From Hordeum vulgare subsp. vulgare (Eukaryota; Streptophyta; Magnoliopsida; Poales; Poaceae), in the NCBI RefSeq assembly GCF_904849725.1, contig NC_058522.1, forward strand, positions 198,383,986 to 198,447,985: a stretch of DNA of 64,000 bases, given 5' to 3'. The translations under genes and the position numbers were made by a program. Each line of letters starts with the position of its first letter. The stretch's first letter is position 1. Below, in pieces: positions 46,277-57,113 of this stretch. Under the pieces are notes generated by a model that had not been told where the DNA came from, ran no database searches, and worked only from the letters and a program-made list of their open reading frames with translations.

Positions 46277-47566
46277 TTTTGCTGAGATGTTTATCCAAAA
46301 TCTAAATCAGTACAGGTATGAAAGAAAGACGGGTAATTCATTATTGGTTAAGATTGCATCCTAGATAATAATTTTAAAACTGTTAACACGTAAAATAACA
46401 TCATACTTAGATTTTACATATTTTTCTAATGAAAATTCATATATAACATGTTAAATTTGAAGTTACGGTTTAGAAGATATGAGTATTTCAAAAAACATTT
46501 AATATGTACGGTTTAATATAATAAACATTATAGGGGTTTTCACAAAACAGCAAAAATGACCGTGCATTGCAATGGGAGATATAATTAATGAGAAACACCT
46601 TCGGTGCACTTAATAAATTATCACATCTTTATGATTTTTCTCAACACACATGCATGTTTCTTTCGTTGCAACGCACCGGCATGTTTGCTAGTTCTTTTTT
46701 TGTTATGTAAATAATTCAGAACAATATGAAAATCAAAAGTTAAGCCATTATATATTTTTATATTTACATGTTTAATATTTTCAAATTTCATGGTCAAAAT
46801 TTATCAAAACATATTTAGTTTTCATGTTTAATTTTTTATACACATTCTACATTTTTGGTATACATCAGGAATATTTCTTATATATTTTTGATATTTTTCA
46901 AGTACATGATTAGCATTTTTTCACATTAATTTGTGATGTCTAATTTGTTCCATATAAATTGTATTTTTTGTGTACATTTTCTTATACATTGGAATCGTTT
47001 TTATATGCATATCTAATATTATTTAAATGCATGATCGAAAAATTTAAAAAAGAACTAAAAATTATATAGCTTTTTTTCCTTACGCGTTGTACATTATTTG
47101 TATATAATGAATTTTTAAATTCAAGTTTGGCATTCCTTCAATGCATGATTAACATTTTTTCAAAGTTTGCATATATGTGATTTTTATAATTAAAATATTT
47201 AAAGTATGTCCAAACAAATAAAAGAAGGAACAATTAAGAAAAATAAGTGCTCAAGGCCACACTGGGCCGGCCCAGTTGGGCATCTCACGACAAAGAAAAA
47301 GGGGGAGAAAGGAGTCATGGTGAGGGATCGAACCCGGGTCTGCACGACTGAACACGCGGCTTCAACCACTCCGGATGTCATTGTAGGTGTGGAAACTTTG
47401 TGGATCTTTATCTCTTGAAGGAGCGGAACAGCGGACTTATTAGAGGCAGTGAAACGAATCGTTTTTCTTTACTTATCGGTGGCATGGTGGGTAATTTATG
47501 CCAACTTGAGGCGTAATTTTTATGATGGACGACACAAACACTATTTGCTTTATTAGTAGGTATAGA
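46277..47566 (-). repeat. Helitron array unit B2
   Basis: 1290 bases. Begins ttttgctgagatg after the 5' tip of B1 and contains the 46549-46691 inverted pair of Helitron 3' ends. Variants: ggtaattcatt and aataatttt near its left side; gaggcgtaat near its right side. Confidence 0.9.
46549..46691. repeat. Inverted pair of Helitron 3' ends inside unit
   Basis: The left arm agcaaaaatgaccgtgcatt is the complement of a decayed Helitron 3' end. The right arm reads cgttgcaacgcaccggcatg then tttgctag on the plus strand, a near-consensus Helitron 3' end. The two face outward with about 80 bases between them. Identical structures occur at 47839, 49131, 50421 and 51711. Confidence 0.7.
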
Positions 47567-48858
47567 TTTTGCTGAGATGTTTATCCAAAATCTAAATCAG
47601 TACAGGTATGAAAGAAAGACGGGTAATGCATTATTGGTTAAGATTGCATCCTAGATAATAGTTTTAAAACTGTTAACACGTAAAATAACATCATACTTAG
47701 ATTTTACATATTTTTCTAATGAAAATTCATATATAACATGTTAAATTTGAAGTTACGGTTTAGAAGATATGAGTATTTCAAAAAACATTTAATATGTACG
47801 GTTTAATATAATAAACATTATAGGGGTTTTCACAAAACAGCAAAAATGACCGTGCATTGCAATGGGAGATATAATTAATGAGAAACACCTTCGGTGCACT
47901 TAATAAATTATCACATCTTTATGATTTTTCTCAACACACATGCATGTTTCTTTCGTTGCAACGCACCGGCATGTTTGCTAGTTCTTTTTTTGTTATGTAA
48001 ATAATTCAGAACAATATGAAAATCAAAAGTTAAGCCATTATATATTTTTATATTTACATGTTTAATATTTTCAAATTTCATGGTCAAAATTTATCAAAAC
48101 ATATTTAGTTTTCATGTTTAATTTTTTATACACATTCTACATTTTTGGTATACATCAGGAATATTTCTTATATATTTTTGATATTTTTCAAGTACATGAT
48201 TAGCATTTTTTCACATTAATTTGTGATGTCTAATTTGTTCCATATAAATTGTATTTTTTGTGTACATTTTCTTATACATTGGAATCGTTTTTATATGCAT
48301 ATCTAATATTATTTAAATGCATGATCGAAAAATTTAAAAAAGAACTAAAAATTATATAGCTTTTTTTTTCCTTACGCGTTGTACATTATTTGTATATAAT
48401 GAATTTTTAAATTCAAGTTTGGCATTCCTTCAATGCATGATTAACATTTTTTCAAAGTTTGCATATATGTGATTTTTATAATTAAAATATTTAAAGTATG
48501 TCCAAACAGATAAAAGAAGAAACAATTAAGAAAAATATGTGCTCAAGGCCACACTGGGCCGGCCTAGTCGGGCATCTCGCAACAAAGAAAAAGGGGGAGA
48601 AAGGAGTCATGGTGAGGGATCGAACCCGGGTCTGCAGGACTGAACACGCGGCTTCAACCACTCCGGATGTCATTGTAGGTGTGGAAACTTTGTGGATCTT
48701 TATCTCTTGAAGGAGCGGAACAACGGACATATTAGAGGCAGTGAAACAAATCGTTTTTCTTTACTTATCGGTGGCATGGTGGGTAATTTATGCCAACTTG
48801 AGGGGTAATTTTTATGACGGACGACAGAAACACTGTTTGCTTTATTAGTAGGTATAGA
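47567..48858 (-). repeat. Helitron array unit B3
   Basis: 1292 bases. Right-side variants ggcctagtcgggcatctcgc and gacggacgacag are shared with B6; left-side variants ggtaatgcatt and aatagtttt are shared with B5 and B6. Confidence 0.9.
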
Positions 48859-50148
48859 TTTTGCTGAGATGTTTATCCAAAATCTAAATCAGTACAGGTA
48901 TGAAAGAAAGACGGGTAATTCATTATTGGTTAAGATTGCATCCTAGATAATAATTTTAAAACTGTTAACACGTAAAATAACATCATACTTAGATTTTACA
49001 TATTTTTCTAATGAAAATTCATATATAACATGTTAAATTTGAAGTTACGGTTTAGAAGATATGAGTATTTCAAAAAACATTTAATATGTACGGTTTAATA
49101 TAATAAACATTATAGGGGTTTTCACAAAACAGCAAAAATGACCGTGCATTGCAATGGGAGATATAATTAATGATAAACACCTTGGGTGCACTTAATAAAT
49201 TATCACATCTTTATGATTTTTCTCAACACACATGCATGTTTCTTTCGTTGCAACGCACCGGCATGTTTGCTAGTTCTTTTTTTGTTATGTAAATAATTCA
49301 GAACAATATGAAAATCAAAAGTTAAGCCATTATATATTTTTATATTTACATGTTTAATATTTTCAAATTTCATGGTCAAAATTTATCAAAACATATTTAG
49401 TTTTCATGTTTAATTTTTTATACACATTCTACATTTTTGGTATACATCAGGAATATTTCTTATATATTTTTGATATTTTTCAAGTACATGATTAGCATTT
49501 TTTCACATTAATTTGTGATGTCTAATTTGTTCCATATAAATTGTATTTTTTGTGTACATTTTCTTATACATTGGAATCGTTTTTATATGCATATCTAATA
49601 TTATTTAAATGCATGATCGAAAAATTTAAAAAAGAACTAAAAATTATATAGCTTTTTTTCCTTACGCGTTGTACATTATTTGTATATAATGAATTTTTAA
49701 ATTCAAGTTTGGCATTCCTTCAATGCATGATTAACATTTTTTCAAAGTTTGCATATATGTGATTTTTATAATTAAAATATTTAAAGTATGTCCAAACAAA
49801 TAAAAGAAGGAACAATTAAGAAAAATAAGTGCTCAAGGCCACACTGGGCCGGCCCAGTTGGGCATCTCACGACAAAGAAAAAGGGGGAGAAAGGAGTCAT
49901 GGTGAGGGATTGAACCCGGGTCTGCACGACTGAACACGCGGCTTCAACCACTCCGGATGTCATTGTAGGTGTGGAAACTTTGTGGATCTTTATCTCTTGA
50001 AGGAGCGGAACAGCGGACTTATTAGAGGCAGTGAAACGAATCGTTTTTCTTTACTTATCGGTGGCATGGTGGGTAATTTATGCCAACTTGAGGCGTAATT
50101 TTTATGATGGACGACACAAACACTATTTGCTTTATTAGTAGGTATAGA
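48859..50148 (-). repeat. Helitron array unit B4
   Basis: 1290 bases. Left-side variants match B2, right-side variants match B2 and B5. It has private changes, for example gagggattgaaccc at about 49904. Confidence 0.9.
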
Positions 50149-51438
50149 TTTTGCTGAGATGTTTATCCAAAATCTAAATCAGTACAGGTATGAAAGAAAG
50201 ACGGGTAATGCATTATTGGTTAAGATTGCATCCTAGATAATAGTTTTAAAACTGTTAACACGTAAAATAACATCATACTTAGATTTTACATATTTTTCTA
50301 ATGAAAATTCATATATAACATGTTAAATTTGAAGTTACGGTTTAGAAGATATGAGTATTTCAAAAAACATTTAATATGTACGGTTTAATATAATAAACAT
50401 TATAGGGGTTTTCACAAAACAGCAAAAATGACCGTGCATTGCAATGGGAGATATAATTAATGAGAAACACCTTCGGTGCACTTAATAAATTATCACATCT
50501 TTATGATTTTTCTCAACACACATGCATGTTTCTTTCGTTGCAACGCACCGGCATGTTTGCTAGTTCTTTTTTTGTTATGTAAATAATTCAGAACAATATG
50601 AAAATCAAAAGTTAAGCCATTATATATTTTTATATTTACATGTTTAATATTTTCAAATTTCATGGTCAAAATTTATCAAAACATATTTAGTTTTCATGTT
50701 TAATTTTTTATACACATTCTACATTTTTGGTATACATCAGGAATATTTCTTATATATTTTTGATATTTTTCAAGTACATGATTAGCATTTTTTCACATTA
50801 ATTTGTGATGTCTAATTTGTTCCATATAAATTGTATTTTTTGTGTACATTTTCTTATACATTGGAATCGTTTTTATATGCATATCTAATATTATTTAAAT
50901 GCATGATCGAAAAATTTAAAAAAGAACTAAAAATTATATAGCTTTTTTTCCTTACGCGTTGTACATTATTTGTATATAATGAATTTTTAAATTCAAGTTT
51001 GGCATTCCTTCAATGCATGATTAACATTTTTTCAAAGTTTGCATATATGTGATTTTTATAATTAAAATATTTAAAGTATGTCCAAACAAATAAAAGAAGG
51101 AACAATTAAGAAAAATAAGTGCTCAAGGCCACACTGGGCCGGCCCAGTTGGGCATCTCACGACAAAGAAAAAGGGGGAGAAAGGAGTCATGGTGAGGGAT
51201 CGAACCCGGGTCTGCACGACTGAACACGCGGCTTCAACCACTCCGGATGTCATTGTAGGTGTGGAAACTTTGTGGATCTTTATCTCTTGAAGGAGCGGAA
51301 CAGCGGACTTATTAGAGGCAGTGAAACGAATCGTTTTTCTTTACTTATCGGTGGCATGGTGGGTAATTTATGCCAACTTGAGGCGTAATTTTTATGATGG
51401 ACGACACAAACACTATTTGCTTTATTAGTAGGTATAGA
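50149..51438 (-). repeat. Helitron array unit B5
   Basis: 1290 bases, almost identical to B2 apart from the left-side variants, which match B3 and B6. Confidence 0.9.
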
Positions 51439-52719
51439 TTTTGCTGAGATGTTTATCCAAAATCTAAATCAGTACAGGTATGAAAGAAAGACGGGTAATG
51501 CATTATTGGTTAAGATTGCATCCTAGATAATAGTTTTAAAACTGTTAACACGTAAAATAACATCATACTTAGATTTTACATATTTTTCTAATGAAAATTC
51601 ATATATAACATGTTAAATTTGAAGTTACGGTTTAGAAGATATGAGTATTTCAAAAAACATTTAATATGTACGGTTTAATATAATAAACATTATAGGGGTT
51701 TTCACAAAACAGCAAAAATGACCGTGCATTGCAATGGGAGATATAATTAATGAGAAACACCTTCGGTGCACTTAATAAATTATCACATCTTTATGATTTT
51801 TCTCAACACACATGCATGTTTCTTTCGTTGCAACGCACCGGCATGTTTGCTAGTTCTTTTTTTGTTATGTAAATAATTCAGAACAATATGAAAATCAAAA
51901 GTTAAGCCATTATATATTTTTATATTTACATGTTTAATATTTTCAAATTTCATGGTCAAAATTTATCAAAACATATTTAGTTTTCATGTTTAATTTTTTA
52001 TACACATTCTACATTTTTGGTATACATCAGGAATATTTCTTATATATTTTTGATATTTTTCAAGTACATGATTAGCATTTTTTCACATTAATTTGTGATG
52101 TCTAATTTGTTCCATATAAATTGTATTTTTTGTGTACATTTTCTTATACATTGGAATCGTTTTTATATGCATATCTAATATTATTTAAATGCATGATCGA
52201 AAAATTTAAAAAAGAACTAAAAATTATATAGCTTTTTTTTTCCTTACGCGTTGTACATTATTTGTATATAATGAATTTTTAAATTCAAGTTTGGCATTCC
52301 TTCAATTAATGATTAACATTTTTTCAAAGTTTGCATATATGTGATTTTTATAATTAAAATATTTAAAGTATGTCCAAACAGATAAAAGAAGAAACAATTA
52401 AGAAAAATATGTGCTCAAGGCCACACTGGGCCGGCCTAGTCGGGCATCTCGCAACAAAGAAAAAGGGGGAGAAAGGAGTCATGGTGAGGGATCGAACCCG
52501 GGTCTGCAGGACTGAACACGCGGCTTCAACCACTCCGGATGTCATTGTAGGTGTGGAAACTTTGTGGATCTTTATCTCTTGAAGGAGCGGAACAACGGAC
52601 ATATTAGAGGCAGTGAAACAAATCGTTTTTCTTTACTTATCGGTGGCATGGTGGGCAATTTATGCCAACTTGAGGGGTAATTTTTATGACGGACGACAGA
52701 AACACTGTTTGCTTTATTA
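51439..52719 (-). repeat. Helitron array unit B6, 5' tip removed
   Basis: Nearly identical to B3. It is cut at 52719 (tttatta) by the Harbinger-like element, so its TCTATACC start is not seen. Confidence 0.9.
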
Positions 52720-52770
52720 GAGCATCTCCAACAGCAGCGCAAAACAAGCACCACGCCCAAAAATATCCCT

Positions 52771-52836
52771 TTTTAGCGCGCGCGCGACGCGGTGGGATGC
52801 TCCAGCGGGCGCGCAAAAACCGCGCGCGCGCTAAAA
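52771..52836. repeat. GC-rich hairpin near Harbinger terminus
   Basis: ttttagcgcgcgcgcg at 52771-52786 is the exact complement of cgcgcgcgcgctaaaa at 52821-52836, with a 34-base loop. It is part of the subterminal region and could form a stable stem. Confidence 0.8.
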
Positions 52837-52982
52837 CAAGTTGGGCGCGCTGTCCATAGCCTCATCCCGTGCTGGTAATTTCAAGCGCACACTTCCGCGC
52901 GCGGCAGACTCAAGCGTGCGCGCGAACTCTCTCTCTTTCTTCCTCCTTCGCACCGCGCGCCGGCGCCAGTGCCCCTGCCACC

Positions 52983-54999
52983 ATGGACGCGCAGACCGGC
53001 ACCCCGCTCACCCTGTTGTATAGCCACGAGCCCCCCGCCGCCGCCGCCGAAAACCCTAGCGTGGCGAGCGTTGGCGCCGCCACCGCCGGATCTCCACCGA
53101 CCGTCGGCCTCGTGCGTAGCCTCTTATTGCCGCCGCGGATGACCACGCCGACGGGTGGCGTCGCGCCGGCGCCGTCCCGTGTCGCCGCCGTCCCGTCCCG
53201 TGCCGCCGCGATGGGGTCGAAGAAAGGAAAAACATCTGGCAAGAAAAAGGCGGCGGACGGTTCCGGGAGCTCGAAGACGAAGAAGAATCTTGGAGGGCGG
53301 TGGACCAGCGCGGCGTCTACCGAAGCGCCGGCGAGCTCACTCGTTGAGCCGGCGGCCGACGCGCACCACGTGTTCGACGAAATGCCCCCAAGGTGAAAAA
53401 AATTCCAACTTTTATTTTCTTGTTATTTTTTCAATGCATCATCATATAGATAGCTTATATTTGCATTGTTCAAAAACTTTGTAGTCTCAACGATGATGCA
53501 TACATGTCAACTATGGGTGTTGGGTCCAACAATTCGCATTGGTCTCAAACCAATGACATCCATTTGGACGACCATGAGTTTGAGATGGACGAGGAGGGTG
53601 AGGGCATTGTCGCGGCGCCGAAAGGAAGAGCGTGCAATTACACCACCAACGATGACAAACTACTATGACATACTTGGTTGCAAGTGTCGAGGGATCCATC
53701 CATTGGAGGTGATCAAAGTAGAGATGCTTATTGGGGGTGAATGAAAGAATACATTGATGCTCAGAACGTGAGTGGAATTGACCGCTCCGAGAGATCACTT
53801 CGGTCCCGATGGTCGACAATCAACTCGGATTGTCAAAAGTGGGCGGCCACACAAAAGGCAGCTGACAAGCTTAACCCAAGTGGCACAAATGAGGATGATA
53901 GAGTAAGTGGCATCTCATACATGTTCATCATACTTGTTTTTGGTGTCCGAAGTCATAACTTATTTTGTTTTTCTTGTAGTACAACATTGCACAAAACTTG
54001 TTCAAAGAAGAGACGAGGACAACCAAGAAGGGGAAGATCAAGAAAGGAAAGATCTTTACCTTGCCTCATTGCTATGAAGTGTTGAAGGATGATGAGAAAT
54101 GGAAGAAGCGTGAAGATTTGGATGATTTGCATTTGAGCAACAAACGCAAGCAAACAAATGAGTTGAATGATGATGAGGAAGAGGATGATGCATCAAGTGA
54201 TGAGGGCAAGAGAAGCCCCACACCCAACTCGGTTTCATACTCGAAACCAAAACGACCGGATGGGTGCAAGAAGGACAAAACCGAAAAGAAGAAGAGGAAA
54301 GGAGATGATGAGCTCACAAATGCTATGGAAGCTATTGTGAAGGCAAGAAAAGAAGCCAACAAGGTGACGAAAATGGCAAGGAACCAAGATGCCGCGGCCG
54401 AGGAGAGGAGGTTGGCGGCCGAGGAGAGGAGGGTGGCCGCCGAGGAGAGGAAAGTGGCATTGGAGGAGAGGAAGGTGGGCATGGAGGAGCGAGCTAAGTT
54501 GTTGGAATGGGAGAAGCACTTGTTCTTCTTGGACACATCTTTGTTCAATGATGCGCAACAGGAATATGTCAACCTTGCCCGTGAGGAAGTCTTGATCCAA
54601 AATAGAGCCTTGATCCGCGGCATGGGTGGCGGTGGCCTTGGCGCCATGGGTGGCGGTGGCCTCGACGCCATGGGAGGCATGGGTGGCTTTGGAGCCATGG
54701 GATGCATGGGTGCACCTCCAGCCGCCATGGGAGGCATGGGTTGCTTTGGAGCACCCTCCGACGCTATGGCCTCCATGGGAGGCATGAGTTTTGCTTCTCT
54801 CATGGGAGGCATGGGTGCACCTCCGGCCGCCATGGGAGGCATGGGTGCACCTCCAGCCGCCGTTGAAGATCTTGCCAACACCGTCGGAGCTTCACGTGAT
54901 GCGGTGCGTGATGAGGTTAGGGAGGAAGATTCATCTACGGAGGCGGAAGAATCGTCTTCGGAAGATGAGGACGAAGACGAGGAAGATGATGATTCCTAA
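52983..54999 (+). pseudogene. Harbinger-associated Myb/NAM-associated-type protein, two in-frame stops
   Basis: Three exons with canonical splice sites: 52983-53392 (donor AG|GTGAAA), 53485-53902 (TGTAG acceptor; donor AGA|GTAAGT) and 53980-54999. Phases match throughout. Exon 1 is an Ala/Pro-rich leader with a Lys-rich SKKGKTSGKKKAADGSG stretch. Exon 2 carries the trihelix-like region (NYTTNDDKLL, then RSLRSRWSTINSDCQKW). Exon 3 has FTLPHCYEVLKDDEKW, a long charged coiled coil (AEERRLAAEERRVAAEERK), a Met/Gly-rich repeat tail (MGGMGAPPAA) and an acidic end. TGA codons at 53666-53668 and 53738-53740 interrupt exon 2; the second likely replaces CGA. The protein would bind DNA at element ends and aid transposition. 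Confidence 0.75.
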
Positions 55000-55000
55000 C

Positions 55001-55093
55001 CGCTGTAAATTGTATAAACCGCTGTAAATTAATAAACCGCTGTAAACCGCTGTGAATTAATAAACCGCTCTAAACCGCTGTAAATTAATAATG
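55001..55093. repeat. Short tandem repeat (aaccgctgtaaatt)
   Basis: Five or so imperfect repeats of aaccgctgtaaattaat, with variants aaccgctctaaaccgctg, directly after the stop codon of the Harbinger-associated gene. Function unknown; it lies in the presumed 3' UTR. Confidence 0.8.
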
Positions 55094-55585
55094 AATATGA
55101 GTTAAACAAACAAATTAACTGGCCTCACAGCTCCTGATCAAGCTTCATTTTTAGTCCTAAGTCTGAATCAGGCCAAACGACTCTTCACACACTAGATGAC
55201 ATTACAATTACATTTGTAATATTCATTATGTATGCGCAAACCTTGTATTCACGCATGAGGGTATATCTTGACCTTAATATGATGGCAATTTACTGAAGAT
55301 TGTCATATATTAAATTTAGCCTATAATGTATGACAGGCGGTTATATTTTGATAGATATGAAAACATAAATTAGAATGCTAGAAGAACCACGGGACACCTT
55401 GTAGTCGCACATATGGGTATATCTTGACCCATATATGATGGCAAATAGTGAGGAATGTCATACGTCATTAAATTTATCCTATAATGTATGGGAGGCAGTT
55501 TAACTCTGACAGATATCAAAAGATAAATCAGAAATGCTAAGAATAACCACACGACAGAAATGCACATCAGCACACCTACAATAGC
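55094..55585. other. AT-rich stretch without recognised gene
   Basis: Contains two related segments near 55250-55310 and 55405-55460 (gggtatatcttgacc...atgatggcaa), an imperfect direct repeat about 155 bases apart. Otherwise probably the 3' flank of the minus-strand gene that follows. Confidence 0.4.
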
Positions 55586-56680
55586 TCAACTGTTTATCCA
55601 CCTCAAGGCACCAGATGTGTCTCCAAACTGGGAGCTGACGTGAAAAGTTATCAAGAAAGAACAGGACATGTGAAAAATCAGTAGAAAATGTGATTGAAGC
55701 AGTACACCAGCCCATTAAATATAAGAATACAAACTTATATGCTAGAGCAAACAACTGCAGCAGCATGCAAGTTCAAAAGACCAATTTGAAACAGTAAAGT
55801 ATCTCCATGATAAAATAGCTTGCAAATCAGTCTGTAGCATTATTGTCAATGAATGGTTATTTTACTACACTTTAGGTGAATATAGCTGGATAGAAACTAA
55901 GAAATAACAGTCAACCATGAGATCGAGAAAATATCCATGCATGAACATATGAAGTGAAAAAAAGAGCACACCTTTGATTAGAGGATGATGATGGTCGTGA
56001 CGGCATTATTTTACTCTAGGAAAAACCAAAACAAAATCATGAAACAACAGCACAATAATGTTTCATAAACAGAACCACCAGCTGTGTCTCAACACATCTC
56101 ACCTTAATACGCTCTCTAGCCTCTTGTAACAACCTGAGATGCATCACACTTAGCTTCATGTGATCAATCTCATGATCAGGTTTTCCAGTAAACTTTTTTG
56201 CTTCTGAAATAATAAAGGCAAAAAATAAAAGACATAAAAGCCCATATCATGTACAACCGATGCTTGGTTATTTGGGTGCCGTTGTTATTTTAGCCAGATA
56301 CCTTTTGTTCTTTTTTGACGAACTCTGTGAGTAAGCTTCTTGTCAGGCCATTTAGTCAATGTATCTTTCATGGCTCTCTTACGACCAGGTGATGATACTT
56401 CACTTTTGTTTTTCTGCTGGTTCTTCTCAGGCAGTTCTGATCTATTGGAACTCCTTTGAAACATGGGATAGTGAATTAGAGAAATTTGCTAAACTTACCC
56501 ATAACAAAACGCCCACACTGGAGGAGAAGCAAGCAACAGCGGAGCAGTGGTCGCTCGTGTGGCACCACGCGGGGAGCTTCTGGTTTTCACTCGGGTAAAT
56601 GTTGAGCTATCTACTTTAAGCCCAGTCCATGAGCGAAATACGCCGCAGTGAGCAATCAACCGGGACATCCCCCAACCCAT
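55586..56680 (-). CDS. Multi-exon cellular gene (fragment), tentative TFIIIB B''-like
   Basis: On the minus strand four exons join with matching phases and canonical GT-AG sites: 56453-56302, 56203-56103, 56015-55972 and 55634-55586 (TGA). The predicted protein contains SSPGRKRAMKDTLTKWPDKK, THRVRQKRTKEAKKF, KPDHEIDH, MKLSVMHLRLLQEARERI and ends SQFGDTSGALRWINS. A basic RQKR stretch followed by EID..KL..L..L.E..ER recalls the TFIIIB subunit B'' (Bdp1), which recruits Pol III; this is from memory and weak. The 5' side is unclear: a frame at 56680-56499 ends at GG|GTAAGT with matching phase, but the implied 45-base intron is too short for plants. It may be a real gene or a captured fragment. 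Confidence 0.5.
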
Positions 56681-56732
56681 CTTCACAAGCCTTCAACTGA
56701 ACCCTGACATCAAAGATAAAATGTCAACAAAC

Positions 56733-57113
56733 CTGAATCGGGAGGGATAGTACCAAGTCCTCATGCGAAGATGACACGTCGACGGGGAGGACGCACAAGA
56801 TCTCGGCGGGCACCCTCGTGGAGGTCATGGCGGGTTGGGTGGCGCCGGATCGGATAGAGAAGGTGGATGGCGCGCGGATCCGGGAGGGAGGCACCGGATC
56901 TGGCCGGTGGAGATCTCGTGGCGCGCTGAGCTCCTAGAGAGAAGGAGAGAAAATGAGATTAGAGAGGGAGAGAAAGAGAGGAAAGAGATAAGGCAGGGGA
57001 GCGGCGACGTGACCTGGGAATCGGCGGCGGCGGCGGCGATGGACGTCGGACGACGCACGAGGGAGGCGCACGGGAGGAGGAGCTCGGGGTTGGGGATAGG
57101 GTTGCGGGCATAA
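56733..57113 (-). other. GC-rich 5' leader/first-exon-like region
   Basis: CpG-rich sequence with a GAGA/TCTC-rich stretch (56935-56995) and a CGG run (57023-57040), typical of grass promoters and 5' leaders. On the minus strand a 32-codon frame starts at ATG 56829 (MTSTRVPAEILCVLPVDVSS) and ends at a possible donor CAG|GTTTGT (56733). How it joins to the downstream exons is unresolved because the phases do not match. Confidence 0.4.

Larger units (their letters stand above)
44978..52719 (-). mobile_element. Head-to-tail Helitron array, six units
   Basis: Six consecutive copies of a non-coding Helitron lie in the same minus orientation with periods of 1290-1292 bases. Only the leftmost unit has a 3' terminus (hairpin plus GCTAG at 44978-44981). 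Each other unit ends internally at ttttgctgagatg and joins directly to the TCTATACC start of its left neighbour. The right end is cut by a Harbinger-like insertion at TTA. Variant bases show higher-order patterns. No Rep/helicase gene is present. Confidence 0.85.
52720..55093 (+). mobile_element. PIF/Harbinger-like element, 3' end not found
   Basis: Begins GAGCATCTCCAACAGCAGCG directly after TTA (52717-52719), the terminal sequence and target of many grass Harbinger elements. The terminal region contains a 16-base perfect GC-rich inverted repeat. It carries a broken Myb/NAM-associated-type gene, the usual second gene of this superfamily; no transposase gene is seen. No matching right terminus was found up to 57200, so the element is truncated or its right end has diverged; 55093 is the end of its last recognisable repeat. 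Confidence 0.6.

Noticed and set aside
45909..52582. Conserved 60- to 79-codon frames on both strands repeated six times
   Set aside because: They are shadows of the 1290-base Helitron repeat. The frames span the tRNA-like segment, have no domain, and one copy is lost by a single base change without consequence.
44978..52719. CRISPR-like or centromeric satellite array
   Set aside because: The unit is 1290 bases with Helitron termini and no spacers. The period and structure do not fit CRISPR or the usual satellite monomers.
56454..56498. Intron of 45 bases joining 56680-56499 to the downstream exons
   Set aside because: Phases and GT-AG sites fit, but 45 bases is below the usual minimum for plant introns, so the upstream exon is left unassigned.
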